Of a stretch of 64,000 nt of DNA, positions 48,846-60,063 are shown in pieces. Position 1 is the first letter of the stretch; each line of letters begins with the position of its first letter. Under the pieces are notes generated by a model. The model did no database searches and was not told the origin of the DNA. It was given only the letters and a program-made list of their open reading frames with translations. The stretch is taken from positions 1-64,000 of the forward strand of contig JBFFNE010000001.1 in the NCBI GenBank assembly GCA_041563315.1. The letters run 5' to 3'. The DNA is from JBFEYJ01 sp041563315 (GTDB lineage Bacteria; Pseudomonadota; Gammaproteobacteria; Thiohalomonadales; Thiohalomonadaceae). Made by a program: the position numbers and the translations under genes.

Positions 48846-48982
48846 GCCCGATAGTGGGTAACGCACCTGACGGAAGATCACACTTGAGTGGATAACTATC
48901 GGGCCGGTTGTCCTTTAACAGCAAGCGATTGGCTTGAGTGTGGGACTCCGGTTCGAGTGCACTGATTCTGCAACGAACCGGA
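48846..48982. repeat. Two inverted repeats in the degS-hisC gap
   Basis: The 213-bp gap between convergent degS and hisC holds two perfect inverted repeats. IR1: GCCCGATAGT at 48846-48855 and ACTATCGGGC at 48895-48904 (10 bp, 39-base loop). IR2: TCCGGTTCG at 48947-48955 and CGAACCGGA at 48974-48982 (9 bp, 18-base loop). Neither is followed by a T-run on either strand. A shared role as transcript ends for the two convergent genes, or a mobile or regulatory element, is possible. Confidence 0.65.
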
Positions 48983-48997
48983 CCTCTCAACCAGTGA

Positions 48998-50053
48998 TCA
49001 AAGGATCTCAGTCAATGCTGCCAGGAGGGCGGTGTTATCCTCCGGCTTGCCAACGGTGATCCTAAGATACTGTTCGACACGCGGCAGACGAAAGTGGCGT
49101 ACGATGATGCCACGCTCACGCAGCTTTGCCGCCAACTCACCGGCATCCTGTTGAGAATGGCAGGCAAAAAGGAAGTTGGCTGTAGACGGGGGAATGGTAA
49201 AACCTAACCCGGTCATGCCATGCTCAAGCCTTTCACGCTCTTCGATCACCGCGCGTCGGGTGCGCTCGAAGTGGTCGTGATCCTCAATGGCGGCGGTAGC
49301 ACCGACGATGGCTAACCTATCCAGTGGATAGGAGTTGAAGCTGTCCTTTACCCTCTCCAGCGCCTGTATCAATTCCGGGTGACCGAGGGCAAAACCAACA
49401 CGCAAACCTGCTAGCGAACGAGACTTGGAGAAGGTCTGTGTCACCAGCAGATTTGGATAGCTGTCGATCAGTCTCACCGCGCTCTCACCACCAAAATCGA
49501 CGTAGGCCTCGTCAACCACCACCACCGACTCAGTATGGCGTTTCAGCAGCCACTCGATATCAGCCAGTGGCAGCAGTCGACCGGTTGGCGCATTGGGATT
49601 TGGGAAGATGATACCGGCGTTAGGCCTCACATAATCGGTAACGCGCAATTCAAACTCGTCCCTGAGGGGTACGGCCTCATAATCGATACCGTAAAGGCCG
49701 CAGTAGACCGGATAAAAACTGTATGTGACATCCGGGAAGAGTAGCGGAGCCGAATGCTGCAAAAGGGCATGAAAAATATGCGCGAGCACCTCGTCCGAAC
49801 CGTTACCGACAAAGATCTGCTCGATACCTAATCCATGGTAGTCGGCCAGCGCCTGTCGCAGTTGCATGGCCGTCGGGTCGGGATATAGGCGCAGATTATC
49901 GTTGACCTCTCCGGCAATGGCGGCCAACGCTCGTGGTGAGGGACCATAGGGATTCTCATTGGTATTGAGTTTAATGAGATTCTCGATCTTGGGCTGCTCG
50001 CCCGGCACATAGGGCGACAGCTGATGTACCACGGGGCTCCAGTAGCGACTCAT
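48998..50053 (-). CDS. hisC: Histidinol-phosphate aminotransferase
   Basis: HisC is the PLP enzyme that transaminates imidazole acetol phosphate to histidinol phosphate. Motifs: [12 protein letters not shown] at the N-terminus, [43 protein letters not shown], and the Schiff-base lysine in [20 protein letters not shown]. Length (351 residues) is normal. It is the last gene of the string that starts with the mla genes, 12 bp after hisD. Other his genes are not in the window. Confidence 0.96.
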   Translation of the reverse strand: MSRYWSPVVHQLSPYVPGEQPKIENLIKLNTNENPYGPSPRALAAIAGEVNDNLRLYPDPTAMQLRQALADYHGLGIEQIFVGNGSDEVLAHIFHALLQHSAPLLFPDVTYSFYPVYCGLYGIDYEAVPLRDEFELRVTDYVRPNAGIIFPNPNAPTGRLLPLADIEWLLKRHTESVVVVDEAYVDFGGESAVRLIDSYPNLLVTQTFSKSRSLAGLRVGFALGHPELIQALERVKDSFNSYPLDRLAIVGATAAIEDHDHFERTRRAVIEERERLEHGMTGLGFTIPPSTANFLFACHSQQDAGELAAKLRERGIIVRHFRLPRVEQYLRITVGKPEDNTALLAALTEIL

Positions 50054-50065
50054 TCGCCTCTCCGC

Positions 50066-51367
50066 TTATGACTTAATGCGATATTCGGCGGAACGGGCGT
50101 GGGCGGTCAGCCCCTCGCCTCGCGCCATTTTCGAGGCAGTATTGCCCAGCACGGAGGCACCGTCAGCCGAACACATGATCAAGCTGGATCGCTTCTGGAA
50201 GTCGTAGACACCTAGTGGTGAGCTGAAGCGCGCGGTGCGTGAAGTGGGTAGCACATGGTTGGGACCTGCGCAGTAGTCGCCAAGTGCCTCAGCGGTGTAG
50301 CGGCCCATAAAAATGGCACCGGCGTGACGGATTTGAGGCGCTATCGCCAGTGGATCCTCCACCGAGAGTTCAAGATGCTCTGGAGCAATGAAATTAGCCA
50401 CGGCCACGGCCTCGTCCATATCTTTCACTTTAATCAACGCTCCGCGCTCCTGGAGCGACGTTGTGATGATAGTGCTACGCTCCATGGTCGGCAGGAGTTT
50501 GTCGATGCTGGCAGCCACCTTGTCGAGAAAGGCGGCGTCGGGAGAGACCAGGATCGACTGGGCATCCTCATCGTGCTCGGCCTGGGAGAAGAGATCCATG
50601 GCGATCCAGTCAGGATCGGTCTTACCATCGCACACCACCAGGATCTCGGATGGACCGGCGATCATGTCGATCCCGACGGTGCCGAACACCATCCCCTTGG
50701 CTGTCGCAACGAAGATATTTCCGGGGCCGACGATCTTGTCTACCTGCGGAACAGTTTCGGTGCCATAGGCAAGCGCCGCAACGGCCTGCGCCCCACCGAT
50801 AGCAAACACCCGGTCCACCCCGGCGACGGCGGCCGCCGCCAGCACAAGTTCGTTGACCTCACCATCTGGGGTCGGCACCACCATAATCAGTTCACTGACA
50901 CCGGCCACCTTGGCCGGGATTGCATTCATCAGTACCGATGAGGGATAAGCCGCTTTGCCACCCGGGACGTAGAGCCCGGCGCGCTCCAGCGGGGTGACCT
51001 GCTGACCCAGTAAGGTGCCGTCCGCCTCGGTGTATGACCAAGAATCCTGTTTCTGGTGCTCATGATAACTACGTACACGTGCCGCTGAGAGTTCAAGCGC
51101 CTCACGCTGCTCGACGGAGATTACTTCCAGGGCCTGCTGCAGACGCGCCGGCGCGATCTCCAACTCAGCCATTGAGGAGACACTCATGCGATCGAAACGA
51201 TTAGTATATTCAAGCACAGCTTCATCGCCGCGCTGACGCACGGCGGCCAGGATCTCCCGAACAATAGTATTGACCTTGTCGTCAGAGACCCCTTCCCAGG
51301 CCAGCAGTTTCTCCAGGGCGGGCCAAAAATCGTCGCTTGTTGAATCGAATCGGGTGATATCAACCAT
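50066..51367 (-). CDS. hisD: Histidinol dehydrogenase
   Basis: HisD is the zinc, NAD-dependent enzyme that oxidises L-histidinol to histidine in the last two steps of the pathway. Characteristic stretches: [87 protein letters not shown], and [15 protein letters not shown] with [20 protein letters not shown] at 51367 (433 residues) has GGAAG upstream; an ATG at 51397 is possible. It follows hisG with an 80-bp gap. Confidence 0.96.
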   Translation of the reverse strand: MVDITRFDSTSDDFWPALEKLLAWEGVSDDKVNTIVREILAAVRQRGDEAVLEYTNRFDRMSVSSMAELEIAPARLQQALEVISVEQREALELSAARVRSYHEHQKQDSWSYTEADGTLLGQQVTPLERAGLYVPGGKAAYPSSVLMNAIPAKVAGVSELIMVVPTPDGEVNELVLAAAAVAGVDRVFAIGGAQAVAALAYGTETVPQVDKIVGPGNIFVATAKGMVFGTVGIDMIAGPSEILVVCDGKTDPDWIAMDLFSQAEHDEDAQSILVSPDAAFLDKVAASIDKLLPTMERSTIITTSLQERGALIKVKDMDEAVAVANFIAPEHLELSVEDPLAIAPQIRHAGAIFMGRYTAEALGDYCAGPNHVLPTSRTARFSSPLGVYDFQKRSSLIMCSADGASVLGNTASKMARGEGLTAHARSAEYRIKS

Positions 51368-51446
51368 GGTTACAGCTTCCGCATATCGTCTTGCCAAGAG
51401 TGGTGCGGGAATTGTACGTGTTTACGCCGTGCGTAAACAGGGGGGA

Positions 51447-53714
<2,268 letters not shown>

Positions 53715-53800
53715 TCCAGAAGGCTATTAAAAGTGTCAGAAATGATACCGGTTGCGCCACCAATATGTAACCCTTGATGCGCTATAGTGCCGATAGGTTC

Positions 53801-54121
53801 TCAGGAAGCCCCCCCATTACCGGGAGAAAGCGGCAAAACGGACTCGAGCTCACTGGCCCTGGCAATAGCCATCATCTGGTCTGGCAGATCGAAAAAACAA
53901 ATTGCCTTGTCCAGGCTGCTCGCGCTACGCATCCACTCAATAAGCAAGGCCAGTCCTGCGCTGTCGACCCGCTCCACGGCGCCCAAATCGACCTCGATAG
54001 ATTCACCGGCGTGTGTAAACAATTCCCGACTCTGAGAGAGTACTTGACTGACTGTGGAAAAAGTCAGCTCACCGCTGACTTTAAAGCTGCCGTCAGCGCG
54101 ATGAATCCCGGAATTACTCAC
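53801..54121 (-). CDS. mlaB: MlaB, STAS-domain subunit of the Mla transporter
   Basis: MlaB is the cytoplasmic STAS protein that binds MlaF and keeps the MlaFEDB complex active. The 106-residue protein has the STAS pattern GSFKVSGELTFSTVSQVLSQ and IEVDLGAVERVDSAGLALLI, with SAG at the usual position. It overlaps the end of mlaC by 8 bp and is the last of the five mla genes, before ibaG. Confidence 0.88.
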   Translation of the reverse strand: MSNSGIHRADGSFKVSGELTFSTVSQVLSQSRELFTHAGESIEVDLGAVERVDSAGLALLIEWMRSASSLDKAICFFDLPDQMMAIARASELESVLPLSPGNGGAS

Positions 54122-54743
54122 CCGTAGCCCCTTTGGCAGAATTCATTTCCGCCAGGCGTTTCAGCAGCTTATCAATGCCACCCTGACGGATCTCGCTGGT
54201 AAAGGAAGTACGATAATTGGTCACCAGGCTGACCCCGTCGACACTGATATCATAAACCTTCCACTGCCCCTCACGATTCAGAAACATGCTGTAGTAAATC
54301 GGAATATTCATCCCGCCGGGCTGGGTGATTTCAGTGCGGACCGTCACCCGTTTGGCTCCCTCCTCGGCATGGAACGGAAGGTATTTGAGCTCTTGATCGG
54401 TATATTCCAGCAGCGCCTTGGCGTAGGTGCGCACAAGAAGAGTGCGAAAGGCATCAATGAACTGCTGCTGCTGCTGGCGGTCTGCTTTGCGCCAATTCTT
54501 ACCTAATACCCAGATGGACATGCGCTCAAAGTCGAAATGCGGGAGCACTAGGTCCTCGACCAACGGGTAAATAAGTTCCGGGTTGGTCTGCAGTTTCTCC
54601 TGATCCTGGCGCAGTCGCTCCAGTAAACGGGTTGAGGTCTCGATAACGAGCTCTTGCGCCTCCATTGCCGCCTGCAGTGCCGGACTCGACAGCAGAAACA
54701 CGACAACTGTCGCCGTAGCGAAAAGCTGTTTTAACCGGGTCAT
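54114..54743 (-). CDS. mlaC: MlaC, periplasmic phospholipid shuttle
   Basis: MlaC carries phospholipids between the outer-membrane MlaA complex and the inner-membrane MlaFEDB complex. A signal peptide (LFATATVVVFLLSSPALQAA) is followed by the MlaC/Ttg2D domain: LVLPHFDFERMSIWVLGKNWR, FRTLLVRTYAKALLEYTDQ and VYDISVDGVSLVTNYRTSF. Length (209 residues) is normal. It starts two bases after mlaD ends. Confidence 0.95.
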   Translation of the reverse strand: MTRLKQLFATATVVVFLLSSPALQAAMEAQELVIETSTRLLERLRQDQEKLQTNPELIYPLVEDLVLPHFDFERMSIWVLGKNWRKADRQQQQQFIDAFRTLLVRTYAKALLEYTDQELKYLPFHAEEGAKRVTVRTEITQPGGMNIPIYYSMFLNREGQWKVYDISVDGVSLVTNYRTSFTSEIRQGGIDKLLKRLAEMNSAKGATGE

Positions 54744-54745
54744 TT

Positions 54746-55213
54746 CTACTCTCCCTCAGAGGCCTTGCTGAACAGGAATTGGCCAATAATTTGCTCGAGA
54801 ATCAATGCCGACTGGGTCAGTATGATCTCACTCCCCTCCTCCAGAACTTCCATATCTCCACCCGGCTCGAGACCGATATACTGCTCACCAAGCAGGCCGG
54901 CGGTGAAGATGCTGGCACTGGTGTCAGCCGGCAACTGGTTATAGTCATTGCTAATGCGCATGGTCACCACCGCCTCGAAAGTCCTGGGGTCAAACCCGAT
55001 GTCGGTCACTCTACCGACACGCACCCCGGCCATCGTCACCGGTGAGCGGACCTTCAGGCCGCTGATATTTTCAAAACGGGCAGTAACCGCATAACCTTCG
55101 TCACCACTGACCTCGGTGAGATTACTTACCTGCATGGCAAGCATGAATAACGCCGCCATGCCGGCGGCAATAAACAGGCCGACCCAGATTTCGACGGTCC
55201 TTGAATGCATCAT
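54746..55213 (-). CDS. mlaD: MlaD, MCE-domain membrane protein
   Basis: MlaD forms the hexameric periplasmic ring of the Mla transporter, anchored by one N-terminal membrane segment (EIWVGLFIAAGMAALFMLAM). The MCE domain follows: GYAVTARFENISGLKVRSPV, TMAGVRVGRVTDIGFDP and AGLLGEQYIGLEPGGD. ATG at 55213 has GGAG six bases upstream, inside the end of mlaE; ATG at 55225 is also in frame. The product is 155 residues on the chosen start. Confidence 0.95.
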   Translation of the reverse strand: MMHSRTVEIWVGLFIAAGMAALFMLAMQVSNLTEVSGDEGYAVTARFENISGLKVRSPVTMAGVRVGRVTDIGFDPRTFEAVVTMRISNDYNQLPADTSASIFTAGLLGEQYIGLEPGGDMEVLEEGSEIILTQSALILEQIIGQFLFSKASEGE

Positions 55214-55214
55214 A

Positions 55215-55994
55215 TCAGTCTCCAAACATCAACGCGGTGAGGATGAAATCCAGCCCCAGAACGGCCAGTGAACTATGCACAACGGTGCGGGTGGTGGCGC
55301 GACTGACCCCTTCCGAGGTAGGTGTCGCATCATAACCTTCGAAAATAGCGATCCAGCTAATCACCACGCCGAAGACAACACTTTTAATCACGCCGTTGTA
55401 GATATCTTCATTCAGGTCAACGCTGGACTGCATCTGCGACCAATACGCCCCTTCGTCCACGCCCAGAAGGCCAACACCGACAAAATACCCCCCCATCACC
55501 CCTACCGCACTGAATATGGCGGCAAGCAGCGGCACCGAGAGGAAACCGGCGAGAAAACGCGGTGACAGCACCCGTTTGATGGGGTCAACCGCCATCATCT
55601 CCATGCCGGATAGCTGCTCCGTTGCTTTCATCAGGCCAATCTCGGCGGTCAGCGCGGACCCTGCGCGTCCGGCAAATAACAACGCCGTAACCACCGGGCC
55701 GAGCTCGCGCACCAGGGTAAGCGCCACAAAGGTGCCTAGTGACTCTTCGGCACCGAAATCGACCAGGGTGTTGTAGCCCTGAAGACCCAACACCATGCCG
55801 ACGAAGAGGCCGGAAACAACGATGATCAACAGGGACAGCACACCTACCGAATAAATTTGCTGAATCAGCAATCCGAAACGCAAAATGACGCTGGGGATTC
55901 CGGCGAGAATGTAGTAGAAGAGCACATGAGCACGGCCCAGACGCTCGAAAAAACCCAGGCCGCTCTGCCCCAGGCGCTGCAACCAGTCAAGCAT
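55215..55994 (-). CDS. mlaE: MlaE, permease of the Mla transporter
   Basis: MlaE is the integral permease of the retrograde phospholipid ABC transporter. The 259-residue protein has five or six hydrophobic segments and the permease motifs [59 protein letters not shown] and [20 protein letters not shown]. Its start codon shares a base with the mlaF stop, so the two are coupled. Confidence 0.96.
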   Translation of the reverse strand: MLDWLQRLGQSGLGFFERLGRAHVLFYYILAGIPSVILRFGLLIQQIYSVGVLSLLIIVVSGLFVGMVLGLQGYNTLVDFGAEESLGTFVALTLVRELGPVVTALLFAGRAGSALTAEIGLMKATEQLSGMEMMAVDPIKRVLSPRFLAGFLSVPLLAAIFSAVGVMGGYFVGVGLLGVDEGAYWSQMQSSVDLNEDIYNGVIKSVVFGVVISWIAIFEGYDATPTSEGVSRATTRTVVHSSLAVLGLDFILTALMFGD

Positions 55995-56821
55995 CAGCCT
56001 ACCTCCCCTTCACATCCTGCGAGCAAATCACGGGCATAATCATCCGCCGCATAATGAAATGGCACCGGACCGTCCGGCAGTCCCTGCAGGAACTGTTGCG
56101 CCCACTCCGAACTGGAGCGCTCGAGCTCATCTGGCGTCCCCTGCCCCACCACCTTGCCACCGGAGAGGAGGTAGATGTAATCGGAAATTGCCGCGGTCTC
56201 CTGCACATCATGGGAGACCACGATGCTGGTGAGGCCCAGTGCATCGTTTAAACGGCGGATGAGCTTGACCAGCACCCCCATGGAAATGGGGTCTTGCCCG
56301 GTGAAGGGTTCATCGTACATGATCATCATCGGGTCCAGTGCAATGGCACGCGCCAGAGCCACGCGACGGGCCATACCACCAGACAGCTCGCTGGTACCAA
56401 GTTGGCGCGCCCCGCGAAGCCCCACCGCCTCGAGCTTCATCAATACCAGGTCGCGAATCATAGACTCAGGCAATTTGGTATGTTCGCGCAGCGGAAAGGC
56501 AACATTCTCAAAGACATTCAGATCGGTCAGCAACGCACCACTCTGGAACAAGAGTCCCATCCGCTTACGCAATCGGTAGAGTTTATCGCGGGAAAGCTTG
56601 TGCACCTCTTCGCCATCGACAGTGATGGTGCCTGACTGCGGGCGTAACTGACCGCCGATAAGCTTTAGGAGGGTGGTCTTGCCGGTACCACTGGGGCCCA
56701 TAATGGCAGTGACCTTGCCACGCGGAATATCGAGATCGACACCATCAAAGATCATCCGCGAGCCACGAGAAAAACGCAGCCCCCGTATCTCTACCAGTGG
56801 CAAATCATCTGTTGAAGACAT
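55994..56821 (-). CDS. mlaF: MlaF, ATPase of the Mla transporter
   Basis: MlaF is the ABC ATPase that drives phospholipid transport from the outer membrane inwards. Walker [21 protein letters not shown], the signature [20 protein letters not shown], and Walker [14 protein letters not shown] are intact; the H-loop is [19 protein letters not shown] at 56821 (275 residues) has AGGGA eight bases upstream; an in-frame TTG at 56842 is less likely. It is the first mla gene, and a short gap separates it from the DUF72-like gene. Confidence 0.96.
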   Translation of the reverse strand: MSSTDDLPLVEIRGLRFSRGSRMIFDGVDLDIPRGKVTAIMGPSGTGKTTLLKLIGGQLRPQSGTITVDGEEVHKLSRDKLYRLRKRMGLLFQSGALLTDLNVFENVAFPLREHTKLPESMIRDLVLMKLEAVGLRGARQLGTSELSGGMARRVALARAIALDPMMIMYDEPFTGQDPISMGVLVKLIRRLNDALGLTSIVVSHDVQETAAISDYIYLLSGGKVVGQGTPDELERSSSEWAQQFLQGLPDGPVPFHYAADDYARDLLAGCEGEVG

Positions 56822-56910
56822 CACACTATCCCTAAGTGTCAAAGGAGGTCGGCCATTACCAGGCCATTATCTTGATTTGCGGGCAAGTGTCTTCGAAAGA
56901 GGGGTTCAGG

Positions 56911-57549
56911 TCAACCGTTGAATAGATTGATGAATGTCTGAAGTTCTCGCAGATGGGGTAACGTTTGCGGTTCGGGTTCAACCAGAATCAACAGTTGTTC
57001 AACGCCTGCTGCACATTGTTCCTCAACCGTTTGTCGGAGAGTGCGCAGGTCGGGGCGCTGGCGGATCTGCAGTATGCGAAGCCTTTTCCCCCGACAGTTC
57101 AGCTTCACCCCCTCCTGCCAGCACAGGGTAATTCCCTGCGCAGCCAGTACTTCAGCCTGTAGCGTAGACACCGGACGTTGCCCATACGCAGCCCCGGGCA
57201 GACACTCGGACAGCGCCTCCCACAAGCCATGCTCAAGGACAAGACCCGATTGAAACACCCAGCCACCAAGGTGACTGTCAGCCCCCTTCTGTTGCCGGGC
57301 AAGCTCGAGCAAACGGCTTGCCCCATCAGCATCGGCGATCTCCCAGTAGAATCGAAAGCCAGCCGGCACGGTGGCCAACCACTCAGCAGCGACATCAATG
57401 CTCGTTCTGGCCCATTCGATTGCCGGCACCACCAAACCGGTAAACTCATTACTGTAATAATCCAGTCGCCAGTCTGATGGCATCTCTTCAGGATAGAAGG
57501 CGGACCAGGCAGGCTCTTGCCAACCGTAGGCTGCGAGTTCAATTTGCAT
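56911..57549 (-). CDS. DUF72-like (YecE-type) protein, short and divergent
   Basis: The 212-residue protein begins IELAAYGWQEPAWSAFYPEE, then WRLDYYSNEF, which recalls the DUF72 pattern (G..W..PHW.G.FYP...L..YA..F). PAGFRFYWEIAD recalls the next DUF72 block. It is shorter than typical DUF72 proteins (about 240-280 residues), and later motifs are not recognisable. No signal peptide. DUF72 function is unknown. It lies 90 bp upstream of mlaF on the same strand and could be its operon leader gene. Confidence 0.72.
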   Translation of the reverse strand: MQIELAAYGWQEPAWSAFYPEEMPSDWRLDYYSNEFTGLVVPAIEWARTSIDVAAEWLATVPAGFRFYWEIADADGASRLLELARQQKGADSHLGGWVFQSGLVLEHGLWEALSECLPGAAYGQRPVSTLQAEVLAAQGITLCWQEGVKLNCRGKRLRILQIRQRPDLRTLRQTVEEQCAAGVEQLLILVEPEPQTLPHLRELQTFINLFNG

Positions 57550-57636
57550 GGCGACTCCGGGACCAATGACTCATAACTAATTCAAGCGACCTAAATTAAT
57601 GGGAATTTCGCAGCCCTACTGTAGTGCCGCGATATC

Positions 57637-57683
57637 CTTGATTTCACTACACCCATGATGTCTTTAGCCGTGAGTAAATCAAG
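57637..57683. repeat. Inverted repeat in the DUF72-zinc-ribbon gap
   Basis: CTTGATTT at 57637-57644 and AAATCAAG at 57676-57683 form an 8-bp inverted repeat with a 31-base loop in the 201-bp divergent gap. There is no T-run. It could be an operator or part of a leader; I see no clear -35/-10 pair, only TAGAAT at 57713-57718. Confidence 0.4.
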
Positions 57684-57750
57684 CACTCCCTTAAGTATAT
57701 CCGCCAAACTCAGTTAGAATAGCGCCATAACGTTACAGGAGAGAATATCG

Positions 57751-57936
57751 GTGGGTAATGTCATTCGCTTCAAACGCCCCGGCCTGCAGGAAAAGCATAA
57801 GGGGAAAACCCTGTGCAAAAGCGGTTTTCACCAGTGGGAGGTGGTCAAAGGGAACCCATTCGATGTAAAAAGCGGCAAGCTGGTCACCCGCTATCGCTGC
57901 AGCCGCTGTGGTGCCACTCAGGTCAAAAGCGGCTGA
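57751..57936 (+). CDS. Small zinc-ribbon-like protein, conserved hypothetical
   Basis: The 61-residue product starts at GTG 57751 with AGGAGAG upstream. It contains CKSGFHQWEV near residue 22 and YRCSRCGATQ near the end, so C, H, C, C could make one zinc site, but the first half is CxxxxH and not CxxC. The sequence is basic and likely cytoplasmic. It looks like a real gene: a good ribosome binding site, no overlap with other genes, and a compact domain. No function can be assigned. It is followed by mlaA 74 bp later. Confidence 0.72.
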   Translation: MGNVIRFKRPGLQEKHKGKTLCKSGFHQWEVVKGNPFDVKSGKLVTRYRCSRCGATQVKSG

Positions 57937-58010
57937 CCCTGACTTGATCCCCAGCCACGTCACTGCCCATAATCGCCTCAGTTTGCAGAATTCCCATCAA
58001 GGACCCCAAC

Positions 58011-58796
58011 GTGTTTCAGACAAGGCCACCCCTGTTCCTCCTATTCATTTCCATTATCCTGCTCAACAGCGGCTGCGCTTCCGTGCAGGTTGCCGATGAG
58101 CGCGACCCCTTTGAGGGATTCAACCGCGCGGTCTACGCTTTTAACGACGATTTGGACCGGTCCATCCTCAAGCCCCTGGCCACGGGTTACCAGAAAGTGG
58201 TGCCCACCCCGGTCAGTAACAGCATCAGCAATTTTTTCAGCAACCTGGACGATGTGGTGGTGCTGCTCAACAGCATTTTGCAACTAAAATTTGAGCAGAG
58301 CCTGTCGGATTTTGCCCGCATCACCTTCAATACCACCTTTGGCCTGGGTGGGCTGTTTGACGTTGCCACGCCTATGGCGCTGCCGAAACACAACGAGGAT
58401 TTCGGTCAAACCCTGGGCCACTGGGGGGTAGGACCTGGCCCCTATCTGGTGCTGCCGTTTTTCAGCTCCCGCACCCTGCGTGACGGACTTGCCTTGCCCG
58501 TCGACTGGGAACTCGATCCGGTCGGAACCGTAGACGATGACGGTACCTACTGGGCAACCAAGGCACTCTATGTCGTCGATACCCGCGCAGGGTACTTGCG
58601 CGCCAGCCGCATCCTCGACACGGCAGCGCTCGACCCCTACACCTTTATGCGTGATGCCTATCTGCAGCGCCGCCAGAACCTGGTCTACGACGGTAATCCG
58701 CCGCAATCGGACATCGACGATTTCGATCCCTTTAGCGAAGAGTTCGACCCGCTGGCCGATCCCGGTGATGCCACGCCAGGTGAGCCCGCCCCATGA
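58011..58796 (+). CDS. mlaA: MlaA (VacJ), outer-membrane lipoprotein
   Basis: MlaA extracts mislocalised phospholipids from the outer leaflet of the outer membrane and passes them to MlaC. The signal peptide ends in the lipobox LNSGC (Cys near residue 22). The VacJ signature DPFEGFNRAVYAFNDDLDR comes next, then VSNSISNFFSNLDDVVVLLN, GLGGLFDVATPMALPKHNED and the C-terminal LVLPFFSSRTLRDG. GTG at 58011 is the start. In E. coli mlaA is unlinked to mlaFEDCB; here they are only about 1.2 kb apart, on opposite strands. Confidence 0.96.
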   Translation: MFQTRPPLFLLFISIILLNSGCASVQVADERDPFEGFNRAVYAFNDDLDRSILKPLATGYQKVVPTPVSNSISNFFSNLDDVVVLLNSILQLKFEQSLSDFARITFNTTFGLGGLFDVATPMALPKHNEDFGQTLGHWGVGPGPYLVLPFFSSRTLRDGLALPVDWELDPVGTVDDDGTYWATKALYVVDTRAGYLRASRILDTAALDPYTFMRDAYLQRRQNLVYDGNPPQSDIDDFDPFSEEFDPLADPGDATPGEPAP

Positions 58797-58867
58797 TGGG
58801 CTTGCATTGTGCCCATGCAATCGATTTAATGCCCCCCTATTTTTCCAACGACAAATAACGGCATCTT

Positions 58868-59842
58868 ATGCTTTGGACCTCACTCATCGCCATCCTCGCC
58901 GGCTTTGCCCTGTTGATCTGGGGCGCTGATCGCTTCGTCATCGGTGCTTCAGCTATCGCCCGCAACCTGGGAGTGAGCCCTCTCATCATCGGCCTGACCA
59001 TTGTCGGTTTCGGCACATCAGCGCCGGAAATGCTGGTATCGGCGATGGCGGCTTGGTCGGGCAATCCCGATATGGGCATCGGCAACGCGCTGGGGTCAAA
59101 CATCACCAATATCGGCCTGGTGCTGGGTGTTACCGCCCTAGTCGTCCCGCTGAGCATCCGCTCCGAAACCCTCAAACGTGAATTCCCGCTACTGTTTGTG
59201 GTGATGCTGATCGCTTTGGCGTTGCTGCTTGATGGTAATATGAGCCGTATCGACGGCATCATCCTGCTGATCGGCATGGGCGCCCTGGTGTATTGGATGG
59301 TCGCGCTCGGACTGCGCGAGCGCCGTAATGCGGACCCGATGACCGGTGAGTACACCGATGAAATCCCGGAGCACATGCCGATGGCAAAAGCAATCTTCTG
59401 GCTGGTTCTGGGTCTGATAATCCTGGTGGCCAGTTCCCGCATGCTGGTGTGGGGGGCGGTCAACATCGCCCAGTGGTTCGGCATCAGTGATCTCATCATT
59501 GGCCTGACCATTGTCGCCATCGGCACCAGCCTGCCGGAGCTGGCCGCCTCGGTAATGAGCGCCCTCAAGGGCGAACACGACATTGCTGTCGGCAATGTGC
59601 TGGGCTCAAATATGTTCAACCTGCTGGCAGTGCTCGGCATGCCGGGTCTGATTCACCCTGCCGCCACGCCCGTGGCTGTACTGACTCGCGACTTCCCCAC
59701 CATGATTGGTCTAACCGTCGCCCTGTTCATCATGGGTTACGGCTTTCTCAAACCGGGACATATCACACGTAGCGAGGGCGGTTTGCTGCTGTTCGGATAT
59801 CTAGCCTACCTTGGAATTCTGTACAATGGCACCGTTGGCTAG
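58868..59842 (+). CDS. yrbG: Calcium/sodium antiporter, YrbG family (CaCA)
   Basis: This 324-residue inner-membrane protein has about ten hydrophobic segments and the two alpha-repeats of CaCA exchangers: VGFGTSAPEMLVSAMAAW with IGNALGSNITNIGLVLG, and AIGTSLPELAASVMSALK with VGNVLGSNMFNLLAVLG. The two copies are in opposite topology, as in the family. YrbG of E. coli lies between mlaF and kdsD. Here it also precedes kdsD but with an HMA gene between. The transported ions (Ca, Na, H or K) are inferred. Confidence 0.94.
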   Translation: MLWTSLIAILAGFALLIWGADRFVIGASAIARNLGVSPLIIGLTIVGFGTSAPEMLVSAMAAWSGNPDMGIGNALGSNITNIGLVLGVTALVVPLSIRSETLKREFPLLFVVMLIALALLLDGNMSRIDGIILLIGMGALVYWMVALGLRERRNADPMTGEYTDEIPEHMPMAKAIFWLVLGLIILVASSRMLVWGAVNIAQWFGISDLIIGLTIVAIGTSLPELAASVMSALKGEHDIAVGNVLGSNMFNLLAVLGMPGLIHPAATPVAVLTRDFPTMIGLTVALFIMGYGFLKPGHITRSEGGLLLFGYLAYLGILYNGTVG

Positions 59843-59853
59843 GAGGAGGAACC

Positions 59854-60054
59854 ATGCAAACCGAAATCTTTAATGTCAAAAACGTCAAATGCGGCGGATG
59901 CGTCAGCGCCATCGAAAATGGCCTGAAGTCGCTGCCTGGTATCGACAGCATCGAAGTCACCATTGACGGCGGTAAGGTCACCGTGATCGGCAGCAAACTC
60001 TCACGGGAGCAGATCGCGGTGAAGTTGCACGAGCTGGGTTACCCCGAGGGCTGA
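59854..60054 (+). CDS. Heavy-metal-associated (HMA) domain protein, CopZ-like
   Basis: The 66-residue protein is a single HMA domain: KNVKCGGCVSAIENGLKSLP, with the CxxC metal site near residues 11-14, then GIDSIEVTIDGGKVTVIG and a C-terminal LHELGYPEG. Members bind Cu(I) or other soft metals and hand them to P-type ATPases. AGGAGGA lies just before the ATG, 11 bp after the antiporter stop. kdsD begins 9 bp later, so all three genes may share a transcript. No copper ATPase is in the window. Confidence 0.93.
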   Translation: MQTEIFNVKNVKCGGCVSAIENGLKSLPGIDSIEVTIDGGKVTVIGSKLSREQIAVKLHELGYPEG

Positions 60055-60063
60055 GCGCAAACC

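Noticed and set aside
48947..48965. tRNA T-arm-like GGTTCGAG
   Set aside because: The flanking bases cannot form a T-stem, and no acceptor, anticodon or D-arm lies upstream on either strand.
48781..48990. 69-codon open frame on the minus strand in the degS-hisC gap
   Set aside because: The translation resembles no family, it covers the inverted repeats, and no ribosome binding site was seen. I treat the gap as non-coding.
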